From: an uncultured Eubacteriales bacterium | Lineage (GTDB): Bacteria; Bacillota; Clostridia; Oscillospirales; Oscillospiraceae | Assembly: GCA_900545815.1 (NCBI GenBank) | Contig: URAM01000007.1 | Span: 1-64,000, forward strand | Length of the DNA stretch: 64,000 bases | Direction of reading: 5' to 3' | In this document: positions 57,062 through 64,000 of the stretch, piece after piece | How positions within the stretch are numbered: the stretch's first letter is position 1 | Layout of the letters: the number at the start of each line of letters is the position of its first letter | Made by a program: the position numbers and the translations under genes | Notes under the pieces: model-generated | Databases searched by the model: none | Told to the model about the DNA's origin: nothing | The model's input: only the letters and a program-made list of their open reading frames with translations

Positions 57062-57091
57062 TTGAAAGATAAGTATTTTTTATGATATAAT
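57062..57091 (+). promoter_or_regulatory. Promoter of the cofE-like/guaA operon
   Basis: TTGAAA (57062-57067), 18 bases, TATAAT (57086-57091). No purine riboswitch is recognisable in the 55-base leader. Confidence 0.7.
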
Positions 57092-57147
57092 ACCCCTATC
57101 GCGCTTTTTGAGAAGGCGAAAAAACAGATGATAATGGAGCGTTATTT

Positions 57148-58338
57148 ATGGAACGGAAAGTTGGTACTGTATCTCGGGGCATTCGCTGCCCGATCATCCG
57201 CCAGGGGGACGACCTGGCCAATATCGTAGTCACCAGTGTGTTGGAAGCGGCCGAACAGGAGGGCTTCCAACTGCGGGATCAAGATGTCATCGCTGTCACC
57301 GAGTCGATAGTGGCTCGCGCTCAGGGCAACTATGTCTCGGTAGACGACATCGCCGCCGACGTGCGTGCCAAGTTCGGCACCGGCGCCATCGGCGTCATCC
57401 TGCCCATCCTTTCCCGCAACCGTTTTGCCATCTGTCTGCGGGGCATCGCCAAGGGCGCAGACAAGATCGTGCTCATGCTCAGCTATCCCAGCGATGAGGT
57501 GGGCAACGGCCTGGTGACCCTGGATCAGCTGGATGAAGCAGGTGTCAACCCCTACAGCGATGTGCTGACCTTGGAGCGGTATCGGGAACTGTTTGGCGAG
57601 AACAAGCACCCCTTCACTGGTGTGGACTACATCCAGTATTACAGCGACCTCATTCGGGACTGCGGCGCAGAGGTGGAAGTCATCCTGGCCAACGACCCCC
57701 GTGCCGTTCTGCCCTACACCAAAAAGGTGCTGGCCTGTGACATCCACACCCGCGCCCGTACCAAGCGCCTGCTGAAGGCTGCCGGTGCGGAGATCGTCTA
57801 CGGTTTGGACGATCTGATGACCCAGCCCGTCAACGGCAGCGGCTGCAATGAGCAGTACGGCCTGCTGGGTTCCAACAAGTCCAATGAAGATACCGTCAAG
57901 CTGTTCCCCCGTGCCTGCCAGGGTCTGGTGGAGGACATCCAGGCACAGGTGCTGGCCAAGACTGGCGCCCATGTGGAAGTGATGGTCTATGGCGATGGCG
58001 CCTTCAAAGACCCTGTGGGGAAGATCTGGGAGCTGGCTGACCCCTGCGTAGGCGTGGCTTATACCGCCGGCCTGGAAGGTACTCCCAACGAGCTGAAGCT
58101 CAAGTACCTGGCGGACAACGACTTCAAAGACCTGTCCGGCGAGGCTCTGAAGGAAGCCATCTCGGACCGCATCAAGAGCAAGGCCAGCAACCTGGTGGGG
58201 GACATGGCCGCTCAGGGCACCACCCCTCGCCGCCTGACCGACCTGATCGGCTCCCTGTGCGACCTGACCAGCGGCTCCGGCGATAAGGGCACCCCTGTCA
58301 TTTTGGTGCAGGGCTACTTTGACAACTTCACTAACTGA
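57148..58338 (+). CDS. Coenzyme F420:L-glutamate ligase-like (CofE family) protein
   Basis: 396 aa. CofE enzymes add L-glutamate to F420-0 using GTP. Family segments are QDVIAVTESIVARAQGN (Glu ligand), NRFAICLRGIAKGADKIVLM, a DPVGKIWELADPCVGVAYTAG-like metal site and a C-terminal DMAAQGTTPRRLTDLIGSLC. The protein is longer than archaeal CofE (about 250 aa), because of an insert in the middle (about residues 125-240). Clostridia of this group are not known to make F420, so the true acceptor is uncertain. guaA starts 20 bases downstream, giving a two-gene operon. Confidence 0.8.
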   Translation: MERKVGTVSRGIRCPIIRQGDDLANIVVTSVLEAAEQEGFQLRDQDVIAVTESIVARAQGNYVSVDDIAADVRAKFGTGAIGVILPILSRNRFAICLRGIAKGADKIVLMLSYPSDEVGNGLVTLDQLDEAGVNPYSDVLTLERYRELFGENKHPFTGVDYIQYYSDLIRDCGAEVEVILANDPRAVLPYTKKVLACDIHTRARTKRLLKAAGAEIVYGLDDLMTQPVNGSGCNEQYGLLGSNKSNEDTVKLFPRACQGLVEDIQAQVLAKTGAHVEVMVYGDGAFKDPVGKIWELADPCVGVAYTAGLEGTPNELKLKYLADNDFKDLSGEALKEAISDRIKSKASNLVGDMAAQGTTPRRLTDLIGSLCDLTSGSGDKGTPVILVQGYFDNFTN

Positions 58339-58358
58339 CTACGGGAGGACAACTGGTT

Positions 58359-59648
58359 ATGAAACAAGATATGATCGTGATCCTGGATCTGGGCAGCGAA
58401 GAAAACCCCCGCCTGGCCAGAGAGATCCGTGCTCTGGGCGTATATAGCGAAATTCACCCCCATGACATCACCCGCGCCCAGCTGGACGCCCTGCCCAATG
58501 TGAAGGGCATCATCCTCAACGGCGGCCCCAACCGCATCGTGGACGGGGAAGTGATCGACGTGGCCAAGGAGATCTACAACGCCCCCGTACCTGTCCTCAT
58601 GGTAGACCACCAGGATGACGCCCCCTGGCCTCTGAACGAGGCGGAGCGGAAGGAAGCCCTGTCCAATTTCGTTTTCGGTCTGTGCGGCGCAGAAGCCAAC
58701 TGGAATATGGACAACTTCATCGCCGACCAGGTGGAGCTGATCCGCAGCCAGGTGGGGGACAAGAAGGTGCTGCTGGCCCTGTCTGGCGGCGTGGATTCCT
58801 CCGTGGTGGCCGCCCTGCTCATCAAGGCCGTTGGCAAGCAGCTCACCTGCGTCCATGTCAACCACGGCCTGCTCCGCAAGGGCGAGCCGGAACAGGTCAT
58901 CCAGGTGTTCCGCAACCAGATGGATGCCAACCTCATCTATGTAGATGCAGCAGACCGCTTCCTGGATAAGCTGGCTGGCGTGTCCGATCCGGAACGGAAG
59001 CGCAAGATCATCGGCGCTGAATTCATCCATGTCTTTGAAGAAGAAGCCCGCAAGCTGGACGGCATCTCCTTCCTGGGGCAGGGCACCATCTATCCCGACA
59101 TCATTGAGAGCGGCACCAAGACCGTCAAGCCTGTCAAAGCCCACCACAACGTGGGCGGCCTGCCGAAAGACCTGGGCTTTGAGCTGGTGGAACCCCTCAA
59201 GATGCTCTTTAAAGACGAAGTCCGCGCCTGCGGCAAGGCTCTGGGTCTGCCGGATGGCATGGTCTACCGCCAGCCCTTCCCCGGCCCTGGCTTGGGCGTC
59301 CGTTGCCTGGGCGCTATCACCCGAGATCGGCTGGAAGCCGTTCGGGAATCCGATGCTATCCTGCGGGAGGAGTTCCAGAAGGCGGGGCTGGCCGGTAAGG
59401 TCTGGCAATATTTCACCATCATCCCCGACCTGAAATCCGTCGGCGTCCGGGACGGCAAGCGTACCGACGCCTGGCCGGTCATCCTCCGTGCGGTCAACAC
59501 GGTGGATGCTATGACCGCCACCGTGGAGGATGTGCCCTTCGCCCTCCTCCAGAAGATTACCGACCGCATCACCCACGAAGTGGACGGCGTGAACCGAGTG
59601 CTGTACGACCTGACGCCCAAGCCTACGGGGACGATTGAGTGGGAGTGA
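58359..59648 (+). CDS. guaA: GMP synthetase with degenerate, shortened amidotransferase domain
   Basis: Converts XMP to GMP. The synthetase half is intact: PP-loop ALSGGVDSSVVAALL (residues 140-154), GQGTIYPDIIESG, KAHHNVGGLP and the C-terminal dimer domain with YRQPFPGPGLGVRCLGAI and GVNRVLYDLTPKPTGTIEWE. The N-terminal glutaminase domain has only about 85 residues. It keeps IVILDLGSEENPRLAREIRA and VKGIILNGGPN, but runs from VPVLMVD directly to the linker, with no GxCxG nucleophile and no catalytic His-x-Glu. Total 429 aa against about 510-520 usual. The frame is uninterrupted. It should depend on free ammonia or on a separate glutaminase (inference). Confidence 0.93.
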   Translation: MKQDMIVILDLGSEENPRLAREIRALGVYSEIHPHDITRAQLDALPNVKGIILNGGPNRIVDGEVIDVAKEIYNAPVPVLMVDHQDDAPWPLNEAERKEALSNFVFGLCGAEANWNMDNFIADQVELIRSQVGDKKVLLALSGGVDSSVVAALLIKAVGKQLTCVHVNHGLLRKGEPEQVIQVFRNQMDANLIYVDAADRFLDKLAGVSDPERKRKIIGAEFIHVFEEEARKLDGISFLGQGTIYPDIIESGTKTVKPVKAHHNVGGLPKDLGFELVEPLKMLFKDEVRACGKALGLPDGMVYRQPFPGPGLGVRCLGAITRDRLEAVRESDAILREEFQKAGLAGKVWQYFTIIPDLKSVGVRDGKRTDAWPVILRAVNTVDAMTATVEDVPFALLQKITDRITHEVDGVNRVLYDLTPKPTGTIEWE

Positions 59649-59742
59649 GTCAGCGGAATCATCCTCAAAAACAAAGCTGAAATAGGGGACTAAGTTGGAA
59701 TCAACAGAACTTTTTCATACCTCATAGGGAACCGCTTGTATT

Positions 59743-59871
59743 GTGGACGGTAGTAACGAACTGAAAGTGGGACAAAGCATCATAATCAATGGAGAAAAGC
59801 GGCAGATAAAAAGAATCCTCTTTCCGCCCAAACCAGATGATAAAAGAGTTGCTGTTATCATTGAGGTGTGA
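59743..59871 (+). CDS. Possible 42-residue protein
   Basis: A GTG-start frame encoding a 42-aa hydrophilic peptide that includes LKVGQSIIINGEKRQIKRIL and ends VAVIIEV; composition looks protein-like, with alternating beta pattern. AGGGA lies 12 bases upstream (weak). A strong terminator directly follows its stop, which supports a transcribed unit. No family recognised. Confidence 0.45.
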   Translation: MDGSNELKVGQSIIINGEKRQIKRILFPPKPDDKRVAVIIEV

Positions 59872-59875
59872 ATTG

Positions 59876-59912
59876 AAACACAGAAGCACAGTGCGTTTGC
59901 ACTGTGCTTCTG
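59876..59912. terminator. Bidirectional terminator between two small genes
   Basis: ACAGAAGCACAGTGC-GTTT-GCACTGTGCTTCTGT, a 15-pair perfect stem, between convergent small frames. Confidence 0.8.
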
Positions 59913-59917
59913 TCAGT

Positions 59918-60124
59918 TTATTTTTCTTGCTTGCTTTGGGCAAGCTTGGCTTTTTCTTCGTCGTCTCGCGCCAACAAACGTCTAGCTACCGTAGCACGAT
60001 AACGGTCGATATCGATATCGGCATCAAGCGTGTTGAAAATCGGGTCATCTGGGGCATACGGTTCTGCCTCTTTCAAGCCAGCTTCCAACCACTCACGTTC
60101 AGCTTTCGATAAATTCAACGCCAT
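59918..60124 (-). CDS. Small hydrophilic protein of unknown function
   Basis: 68 aa, starting MALNLSKAEREWLEAGLKEA and ending in a charged helix (RLLARDDEEKAKLAQSKQEK). No family recognised. The ATG at 60124 has AAGGGAAGG 8 bases upstream, better than the GTG three codons earlier. The base composition is lower in GC than guaA, so the gene may belong to the accessory region. Confidence 0.6.
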   Translation of the reverse strand: MALNLSKAEREWLEAGLKEAEPYAPDDPIFNTLDADIDIDRYRATVARRLLARDDEEKAKLAQSKQEK

Positions 60125-60133
60125 ATTGCGCAC

Positions 60134-60369
60134 CTTCCCTTAAATGACATATTATTGCTTCCAGTATACTGGATTTTAAAAGAACTTGCAATCGTTTCCG
60201 TCCCTGACTTTGCACCCATCTTGCGCCCACCGCCCCGCCTGTTCCACCGAGTGGTAGGTGCCATCGCTCGAAACCCGCCGGAGGGGGTCATGCTGTTGGA
60301 CGAGAAAAAGCGACACTCTATGAGGGGCGGTGACGTAAGAAAACATTTATGTGAGAGAATCGGCGTAGT
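60134..60369. other. Junction between chromosome and mobile element, no assigned gene
   Basis: This stretch lies between the small 68-aa gene and the serine recombinase, so an attachment site should be here or just left of it; serine recombinases of this type use only a 2-base core, so I cannot place it. Minus strand TATACT at about 60155 is a -10 candidate. A minus-strand frame runs through MTPSGGFRAMAPTTRWNRRG without SD; it may be a translated repeat, not a gene. Confidence 0.4.
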
Positions 60370-62241
60370 TTAGGCTACGCCGGTTTTCTTTTCTTTTTGG
60401 GCTGCTTGGGATTGCTCCCTTGCTTCCTCAAAATCAAATGCACCAATGAAGTTGTAGACGATCTCAATTTCTCTGACCTTAATGCGCGGCTCGTTCTCGT
60501 CCGGCGTGTAAACCTCGGAGATATAAATTCTATCCACAAACTCCCGGAGAACAGAGGCGTCAAGCTGCTGCATATCGGTGTACTTCCTGACTGCTGCAAT
60601 AAACTGTCTGACATTGACTTTCTGCTTTTCCTGTTCCTTAACTTCCTGCCGCAGATGTTCGACAAGATTTGTAAGGTTGGTCTGTTCCAGTTCATAGTCA
60701 CGGGACAGTTTGATGAAACGCTCGTCGGAGAGCTTGCCGGAAATGTTATCCTCATACAGTCGCTTGATAATAACATCCAGCTCGGCAATTCGCTTTTGCG
60801 ATTGCGTCAGGGTATCTTTCTTTTGCGCCAGCTCCTTGTCCCGTTCCCGCAGGCTTTGATCCGCTGCCCGCTGCACAAAGTCGTCCTCATACTGCGTCAC
60901 ATACTGAATGGCTTCCCGCAGGTTCCGCAGCACGATTTCTTCAAGGACAACGCGCCGGATTGAATGGGTCGTACATAAGGTGCGATCTTTGCGGTAGGTA
61001 GAACAGATGTAGTATTCCTGCTCTGGCTTGAAGTAGTTCGTCCGGCACAGGTACATCTTTCCGCCGCAATCCGCACAGTACAGCAGGCCGGAGAACATTC
61101 CCATGTCGCCCATCTTGGTCGGGCGGCGGCGGCCCTGCCGGATTTTCTGGACGATCAGAAACACGCTTTCCTCAATGATAGGTTCCTGTGTGTTCTCGAA
61201 GATCACCCATTCCGATGGGTCGTTCCACAGCTTTTTCTTGCTCTTGAACGATTGCTTGGTGGTTTTGAAATTCACCGTATGGCCCAAATAGTCAAGACGC
61301 TCCAAAATCCGTGATACCGTTTCATTCGTCCATTTGTAGGGATCGACTGGCGGTTTATTCGGAGCTGGTAGCCCTTTTTCATAAGCGTAGGCAGTAGGGT
61401 TCAGCACCTTGTTTTCTTTCAGCCATTTTGCAATCTGTGTCGGCCCAAAACCGTCCATGCACAGTGCAAAAATCTTCTGGACAACGGCGGCAGCTTCTTC
61501 ATCCACGATCCACCGCTTTGTGTCCTCCGGGTCTTTGATGTACCCATAGGGCGGGACGGTGGTGAGATGTTCGCCGGAGCGTCCTTTGGATTGCCATGTA
61601 GCCCGGATTTTCTTGCTCGTGTCCTTGGCATACATTTCATTAAACACGTTGCGGATGGCGGCAAATTCGTTGTCCCCGCGCACACTGTCCACACCGTCAT
61701 TGACGGCAATAAAGTGGACGCCGTACTCTGGAAACAGCATTTCCGTATACATCCCGACTTGCAGATAGTTACGCCCGAACCGGCTCATATCCTTAACGAT
61801 AACGCGCTTGACCTTGCCCGCCTTGATGTCGGCAAGCATCCGCTGGAATCCGGGCCGGTTGAAGTTGGTTCCCGAAAATCCGTCGTCCTCGTCGTAGTGG
61901 CGGATGGCAGTATAGCCATGATCTCGGCAATACTTTTCCAAAATCCGCTTCTGGTTCTCTATCGACAGGCTTTCTCCTGCACGTTCATCGTCGCGGGAAA
62001 GTCTTTCATAGCAGGCGGTGATGCCCTCGGCGTCCTCCTGCGTCTGGCTGTGAACATAGAATTGCAGCACCGTGTTTTGGATGGCCGTCTTGGTTTCCTC
62101 GCTCAACGGTGCGTCGTTGGACACGCGCTGAAAGGAAGTGACTGGCTGTTGGTACATTTGATTGTCAAGGTTCAAAGTAGTATCGTTATTCCGTGTCGCA
62201 CGGTGGTTCCGTGCAATCACCATTTCCGGCTGTTTGCTCAT
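60370..62241 (-). CDS. Large serine recombinase (TndX/TnpX type)
   Basis: 623-aa site-specific recombinase that excises and integrates the element. The catalytic serine is Ser82 in ACYERLSRDDE, with GFSGTNFNRPGFQRM and VKDMSRFGRNYLQVG completing the resolvase domain. A recombinase domain, a zinc ribbon (LLYCADCGGKMYL, then CSTYRKDRTLC) and a C-terminal coiled coil (about 460-560) follow. Most relatives have the serine at residue 10-20; here about 70 extra residues precede it. The C-terminus is charged. SD AGGAACTT. Its position at the edge of the element is usual for Tn1549/Tn5397-type elements. Confidence 0.93.
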   Translation of the reverse strand: MSKQPEMVIARNHRATRNNDTTLNLDNQMYQQPVTSFQRVSNDAPLSEETKTAIQNTVLQFYVHSQTQEDAEGITACYERLSRDDERAGESLSIENQKRILEKYCRDHGYTAIRHYDEDDGFSGTNFNRPGFQRMLADIKAGKVKRVIVKDMSRFGRNYLQVGMYTEMLFPEYGVHFIAVNDGVDSVRGDNEFAAIRNVFNEMYAKDTSKKIRATWQSKGRSGEHLTTVPPYGYIKDPEDTKRWIVDEEAAAVVQKIFALCMDGFGPTQIAKWLKENKVLNPTAYAYEKGLPAPNKPPVDPYKWTNETVSRILERLDYLGHTVNFKTTKQSFKSKKKLWNDPSEWVIFENTQEPIIEESVFLIVQKIRQGRRRPTKMGDMGMFSGLLYCADCGGKMYLCRTNYFKPEQEYYICSTYRKDRTLCTTHSIRRVVLEEIVLRNLREAIQYVTQYEDDFVQRAADQSLRERDKELAQKKDTLTQSQKRIAELDVIIKRLYEDNISGKLSDERFIKLSRDYELEQTNLTNLVEHLRQEVKEQEKQKVNVRQFIAAVRKYTDMQQLDASVLREFVDRIYISEVYTPDENEPRIKVREIEIVYNFIGAFDFEEAREQSQAAQKEKKTGVA

Positions 62242-62345
62242 AAGTTCCTCCTATTCCGCAGCCGGAAAACGGGGCATGATACAAGCATATTATACCATAT
62301 CATGCCCCATCCGTCTGCTTGTAGGAAATGAAAAAATCTTTAATT

Positions 62346-62513
62346 TTAAGTGGCTGCCTTGCTCAAATCATTTTGGAGCAGCCGACGGATTTTCTTGACT
62401 GCGGTTTCTTTCGCGCCGTCCTTGACGGTCGCTTTGACAATATAGCGAACGCCTCCGATCTCGTACTGACGTACTATGGGGGCGGTCTTGTTCTGACTTG
62501 TTACTGTACTCAT
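62346..62513 (-). CDS. Transposon-encoded protein, TnpW-like
   Basis: 55-aa protein missed by length filters: it starts MSTVTSQNKTAPIVRQYEIG, continues with GVRYIVKATVKDGAKETAVK and ends KKIRRLLQNDLSKAAT. The SD AAAGGGGGATTACTG is strong. Such small proteins (TnpW) precede the recombinase in Tn1549-like elements; the function is unknown. It ends 104 bases before the recombinase start. Confidence 0.75.
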   Translation of the reverse strand: MSTVTSQNKTAPIVRQYEIGGVRYIVKATVKDGAKETAVKKIRRLLQNDLSKAAT

Positions 62514-62943
62514 ACAGTAATCCCCCTTTCGCTTACATTGATGTAAAACGAAATGGGCAGTACGGACGGCTGTTGGCGCAGCTCCACGGGAATCTCACTC
62601 CCGCGTGGTTCTCACGCGGCCCTACCTATTGCCTGCGACGCTTTTAACGCTCGGACTTGGAAGCACCCAAACATGGGGCCTCGTTTAGCTATAAGGGAGT
62701 ATCATTGTCGCTACCTCCGCTGTTTAAGAGCTGCCTTGCCCTCGGCCCGGTGGTTCTCGCTCTCTCATAGGATATGAGGTCATGGCGCACCACGCCGATG
62801 CGGAAGTTGCAGAATGTGTCCGCTGCCCTATGATGCGCCGCCGTTATCTTGCGGGCATATTTGTCAAGGTGCTGTTAGGGGCCTCCGGGGAAATGACGGA
62901 TCGTGGAAAGGGTAAGCCGTTCCGTGCTGCCGGGGGCCTGTCG
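62514..62943 (-). other. Intergenic stretch of the element, no gene seen
   Basis: About 430 bases between the HTH gene and TnpW. Frames on either strand lack an SD. On the minus strand the hairpin CCACGCGGGA-GTGAGA-TTCCCGTGG (about 62600) is prominent. It may be a leader or regulatory RNA of the recombinase transcript. Confidence 0.45.
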
Positions 62944-63183
62944 TCAAATCGTCTGACTGACGATGGACTGAATGAGCTTAATTTCCAGTCGGCGCTTCAT
63001 ATACTCGTCCACGCACACATGGGGATAACCGTCCTCGTCATAGAGCGTCCGGGTGCAGAGCTTGAATATGTAGCCCTCGTAATACCTCAACACTTGCTCC
63101 ATAGCCTCGGCGTCCCCGCTGCGGGCGGCGTCGATTACCGAAAGGGGCAGAAGCTCCCTGCCGTTGAATGTGGGTTGCTTCAT
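62944..63183 (-). CDS. Element-encoded helix-turn-helix protein (Tn916 orf8-like)
   Basis: 79-aa protein with LSVIDAARSGDAEAMEQVLR, the start of the helix-turn-helix/sigma-like domain found in conjugative transposons beside the sigma factor gene, and a C-terminal VDEYMKRRLEIKLIQSI. It follows the sigma-factor gene by 5 bases, the order seen in Tn916 and Tn1549 (orf7-orf8). SD GGGAGGTAACGCGG. Presumed to regulate element transfer. Confidence 0.85.
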   Translation of the reverse strand: MKQPTFNGRELLPLSVIDAARSGDAEAMEQVLRYYEGYIFKLCTRTLYDEDGYPHVCVDEYMKRRLEIKLIQSIVSQTI

Positions 63184-63188
63184 CCGCG

Positions 63189-63620
63189 TTACCTCCCTCC
63201 CGGCATAAGCGCCATTAACTTGATACGCAGCTCTTTCAGAGTGCTTGTCCTGTGGCGCTGGACGGCGCTACGGGACATCCCAATGAGGTTGCCGATCTCG
63301 CCGTCTGCCATTTCCAAAACACAGTGCAGGATCAAAATGCTTTGCTCCTGTTCCGGCAGGCTGGCAAAGGCGTCAGCCACAAGCTCATTGTCGATCAGCA
63401 GGTCATAGCCATGCGACGAAAAAACGTAGCTGTCGCTGGGGTAATGATCTACCGTGGCGAGCTTGTCCAATTCTGCCTGCGTCAGAGCGTCCAGCGACTT
63501 TTCACGGTTCCGCTGCCGCGCCTGTTCCCGCAGATAGTTCTTGGCCTCATTCCGCAGTACCACTTTGCAATAGGCGTCAAAGCGGTGCTGTCTGCCATAA
63601 TCACGGGGGATAGTTTCCAT
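63189..63620 (-). CDS. Element-encoded sigma-70-like factor (Tn916 orf7-like)
   Basis: 143-aa sigma-factor-like regulator. Region 2-like RFDAYCKVVLRNEAKNYLRE is followed by region 4 with ASLPEQEQSILILHCVLEMA and DGEIGNLIGMSRSAVQRHR. In Tn916 the orf7/orf8 pair controls excision and transfer gene expression. The ATG at 63620 (AAAGGGGGTGAGAAG upstream) is preferred over the longer frame, which lacks an SD. Confidence 0.85.
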   Translation of the reverse strand: METIPRDYGRQHRFDAYCKVVLRNEAKNYLREQARQRNREKSLDALTQAELDKLATVDHYPSDSYVFSSHGYDLLIDNELVADAFASLPEQEQSILILHCVLEMADGEIGNLIGMSRSAVQRHRTSTLKELRIKLMALMPGGR

Positions 63621-63775
63621 CTTCTCACCCCCTTTCTGTGGGGGATGTGGTGGTTCTGTCCCTTTCCGCCAACATGACACCAGACAGGCCCTTTGCTACC
63701 CGCTAAACGTCTCCTTTTTGATAATTCTTGAAAATATTTTTTCGGGTATGGCCGGGCCGCAAAAAGCGACAAAAA

Positions 63776-63808
63776 ACGCCCGGCAGGTCGCAAACCTACC
63801 GGGCGAAG
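63776..63808 (-). terminator. Terminator upstream of the sigma-factor gene
   Basis: Minus strand CGCCCGGTAGGTTTGCGACCTGCCGGGCG-type hairpin (arms CGCCCGGTAGGT / ACCTGCCGGGCG, about 63779-63805) followed by TTTTTTG. It would end transcription coming from genes beyond the right edge. Confidence 0.8.
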
Positions 63809-64000
63809 AAATGATGTATTCAGATAGTTATTTACACAGTATAGTTCATACCTACCGCCGTATTTATCCTGCGGAGGGGTAATGCTTTTTTTAGCTGATA
63901 AAGGTTACGAGGACTGGGAAAAAGCAAAATGAACACGGCAATACCTCCAAGGCACCGCCGTGTCCTTAAAAAAGGGCGACTTTAATACACCCTCCGTATT
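63809..64000. other. Right edge of window, no complete gene
   Basis: Plus strand: a 16-codon frame MLFLADKGYEDWEKAK (63882-63932) preceded by GCGGAGGGG, a fair SD, perhaps a leader peptide or a gene tail. Minus strand: a frame open from the edge to about 63918 could be the end of a gene outside the window. The hairpin ACACGGC ... GCCGTGT (63935-63972) followed on the minus strand by T-rich sequence looks like a terminator or attenuator. Confidence 0.4.

Larger units (their letters stand above)
60370..64000. mobile_element. End of an integrated conjugative/mobilisable element (Tn1549/Tn5397-like), continues past the window
   Basis: Four genes in one direction, sigma-70-like, HTH, TnpW-like and large serine recombinase, form the usual terminal block of this element class. 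GC content is lower than in the chromosomal genes to the left. The conjugation and cargo genes would lie beyond 64000. The left limit is approximate. Confidence 0.8.

Noticed and set aside
59649..59742. Frameshifted remnant of a gene after guaA
   Set aside because: No protein-like frame of length; guaA ends with its normal GTIEWE terminus.

Overview
The window is a piece of chromosome from a high-GC, endospore-forming Clostridia, most likely a gut Oscillospiraceae relative of Flavonifractor, Lawsonibacter or Intestinimonas. This is an inference: it rests on AddAB, the RapZ-YvcK-WhiA cluster, CoaX, the sporulation proteins YpeB and SpoIVB, T-box and ZTP riboswitches, strong SD sites and near-consensus sigma-A promoters, usually with 17-bp spacers. 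Coding density is high up to about 59.6 kb. After that a mobile element begins and runs off the right edge.

Layout. 0-5 kb: an exported redox pair (thioredoxin-like protein plus MsrAB lipoprotein), tRNA-Ala, a hairpin-rich spacer, L-asparaginase and threonine dehydratase. 4.7-9.1 kb: rpe-recR on the plus strand facing a VOC protein and ybaB-dnaX on the minus strand, with the SRP RNA upstream of dnaX. 9.4-23.9 kb: telA, gluQ, addB-addA, rpmE, a flavin reductase-like protein, hflX, ypeB and trpS. 23.9-32.7 kb: a WecA/MraY-family transferase, an opposing trio of unknown genes, a phosphodiesterase with coaX, then murB, rapZ, yvcK, whiA and an acyltransferase. 32.8-42.7 kb: dnaE-cls, envelope or unknown genes, a DUF3048 lipoprotein and a pair of exported unknown proteins. 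Two large structured repeats lie in this part.

42.7-52.3 kb is a nitrogen and one-carbon block. It holds a ZTP riboswitch with formate-THF ligase, a three-gene glutamate synthase large subunit (amidotransferase, FMN/Fe-S and GXGXG proteins), a divergent ammonium transporter fused to a PII domain, and an asparagine T-box with asparagine synthetase. Amt would import ammonium, its PII domain would gate flux, GOGAT would move glutamine nitrogen to glutamate, and AsnB would store nitrogen as asparagine. The two divergent operons share an inverted-repeat control region, and each transcript begins with a terminator-like hairpin.

52.3-59.7 kb: a CDF metal exporter with an attenuator-like leader, a VTT protein, spoIVB, kptA, a GntR/FadR regulator, a CofE-like ligase and a GMP synthetase whose amidotransferase core is missing. 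60.4-64 kb: the end of an integrated element of the Tn1549/Tn5397 type, with a large serine recombinase, TnpW-like, HTH and sigma-70-like proteins.

The most unusual content is (i) a structured intergenic repeat family whose stems covary between copies, (ii) the divergent nitrogen control region, and (iii) the amidotransferase-less GuaA beside a CofE homologue.
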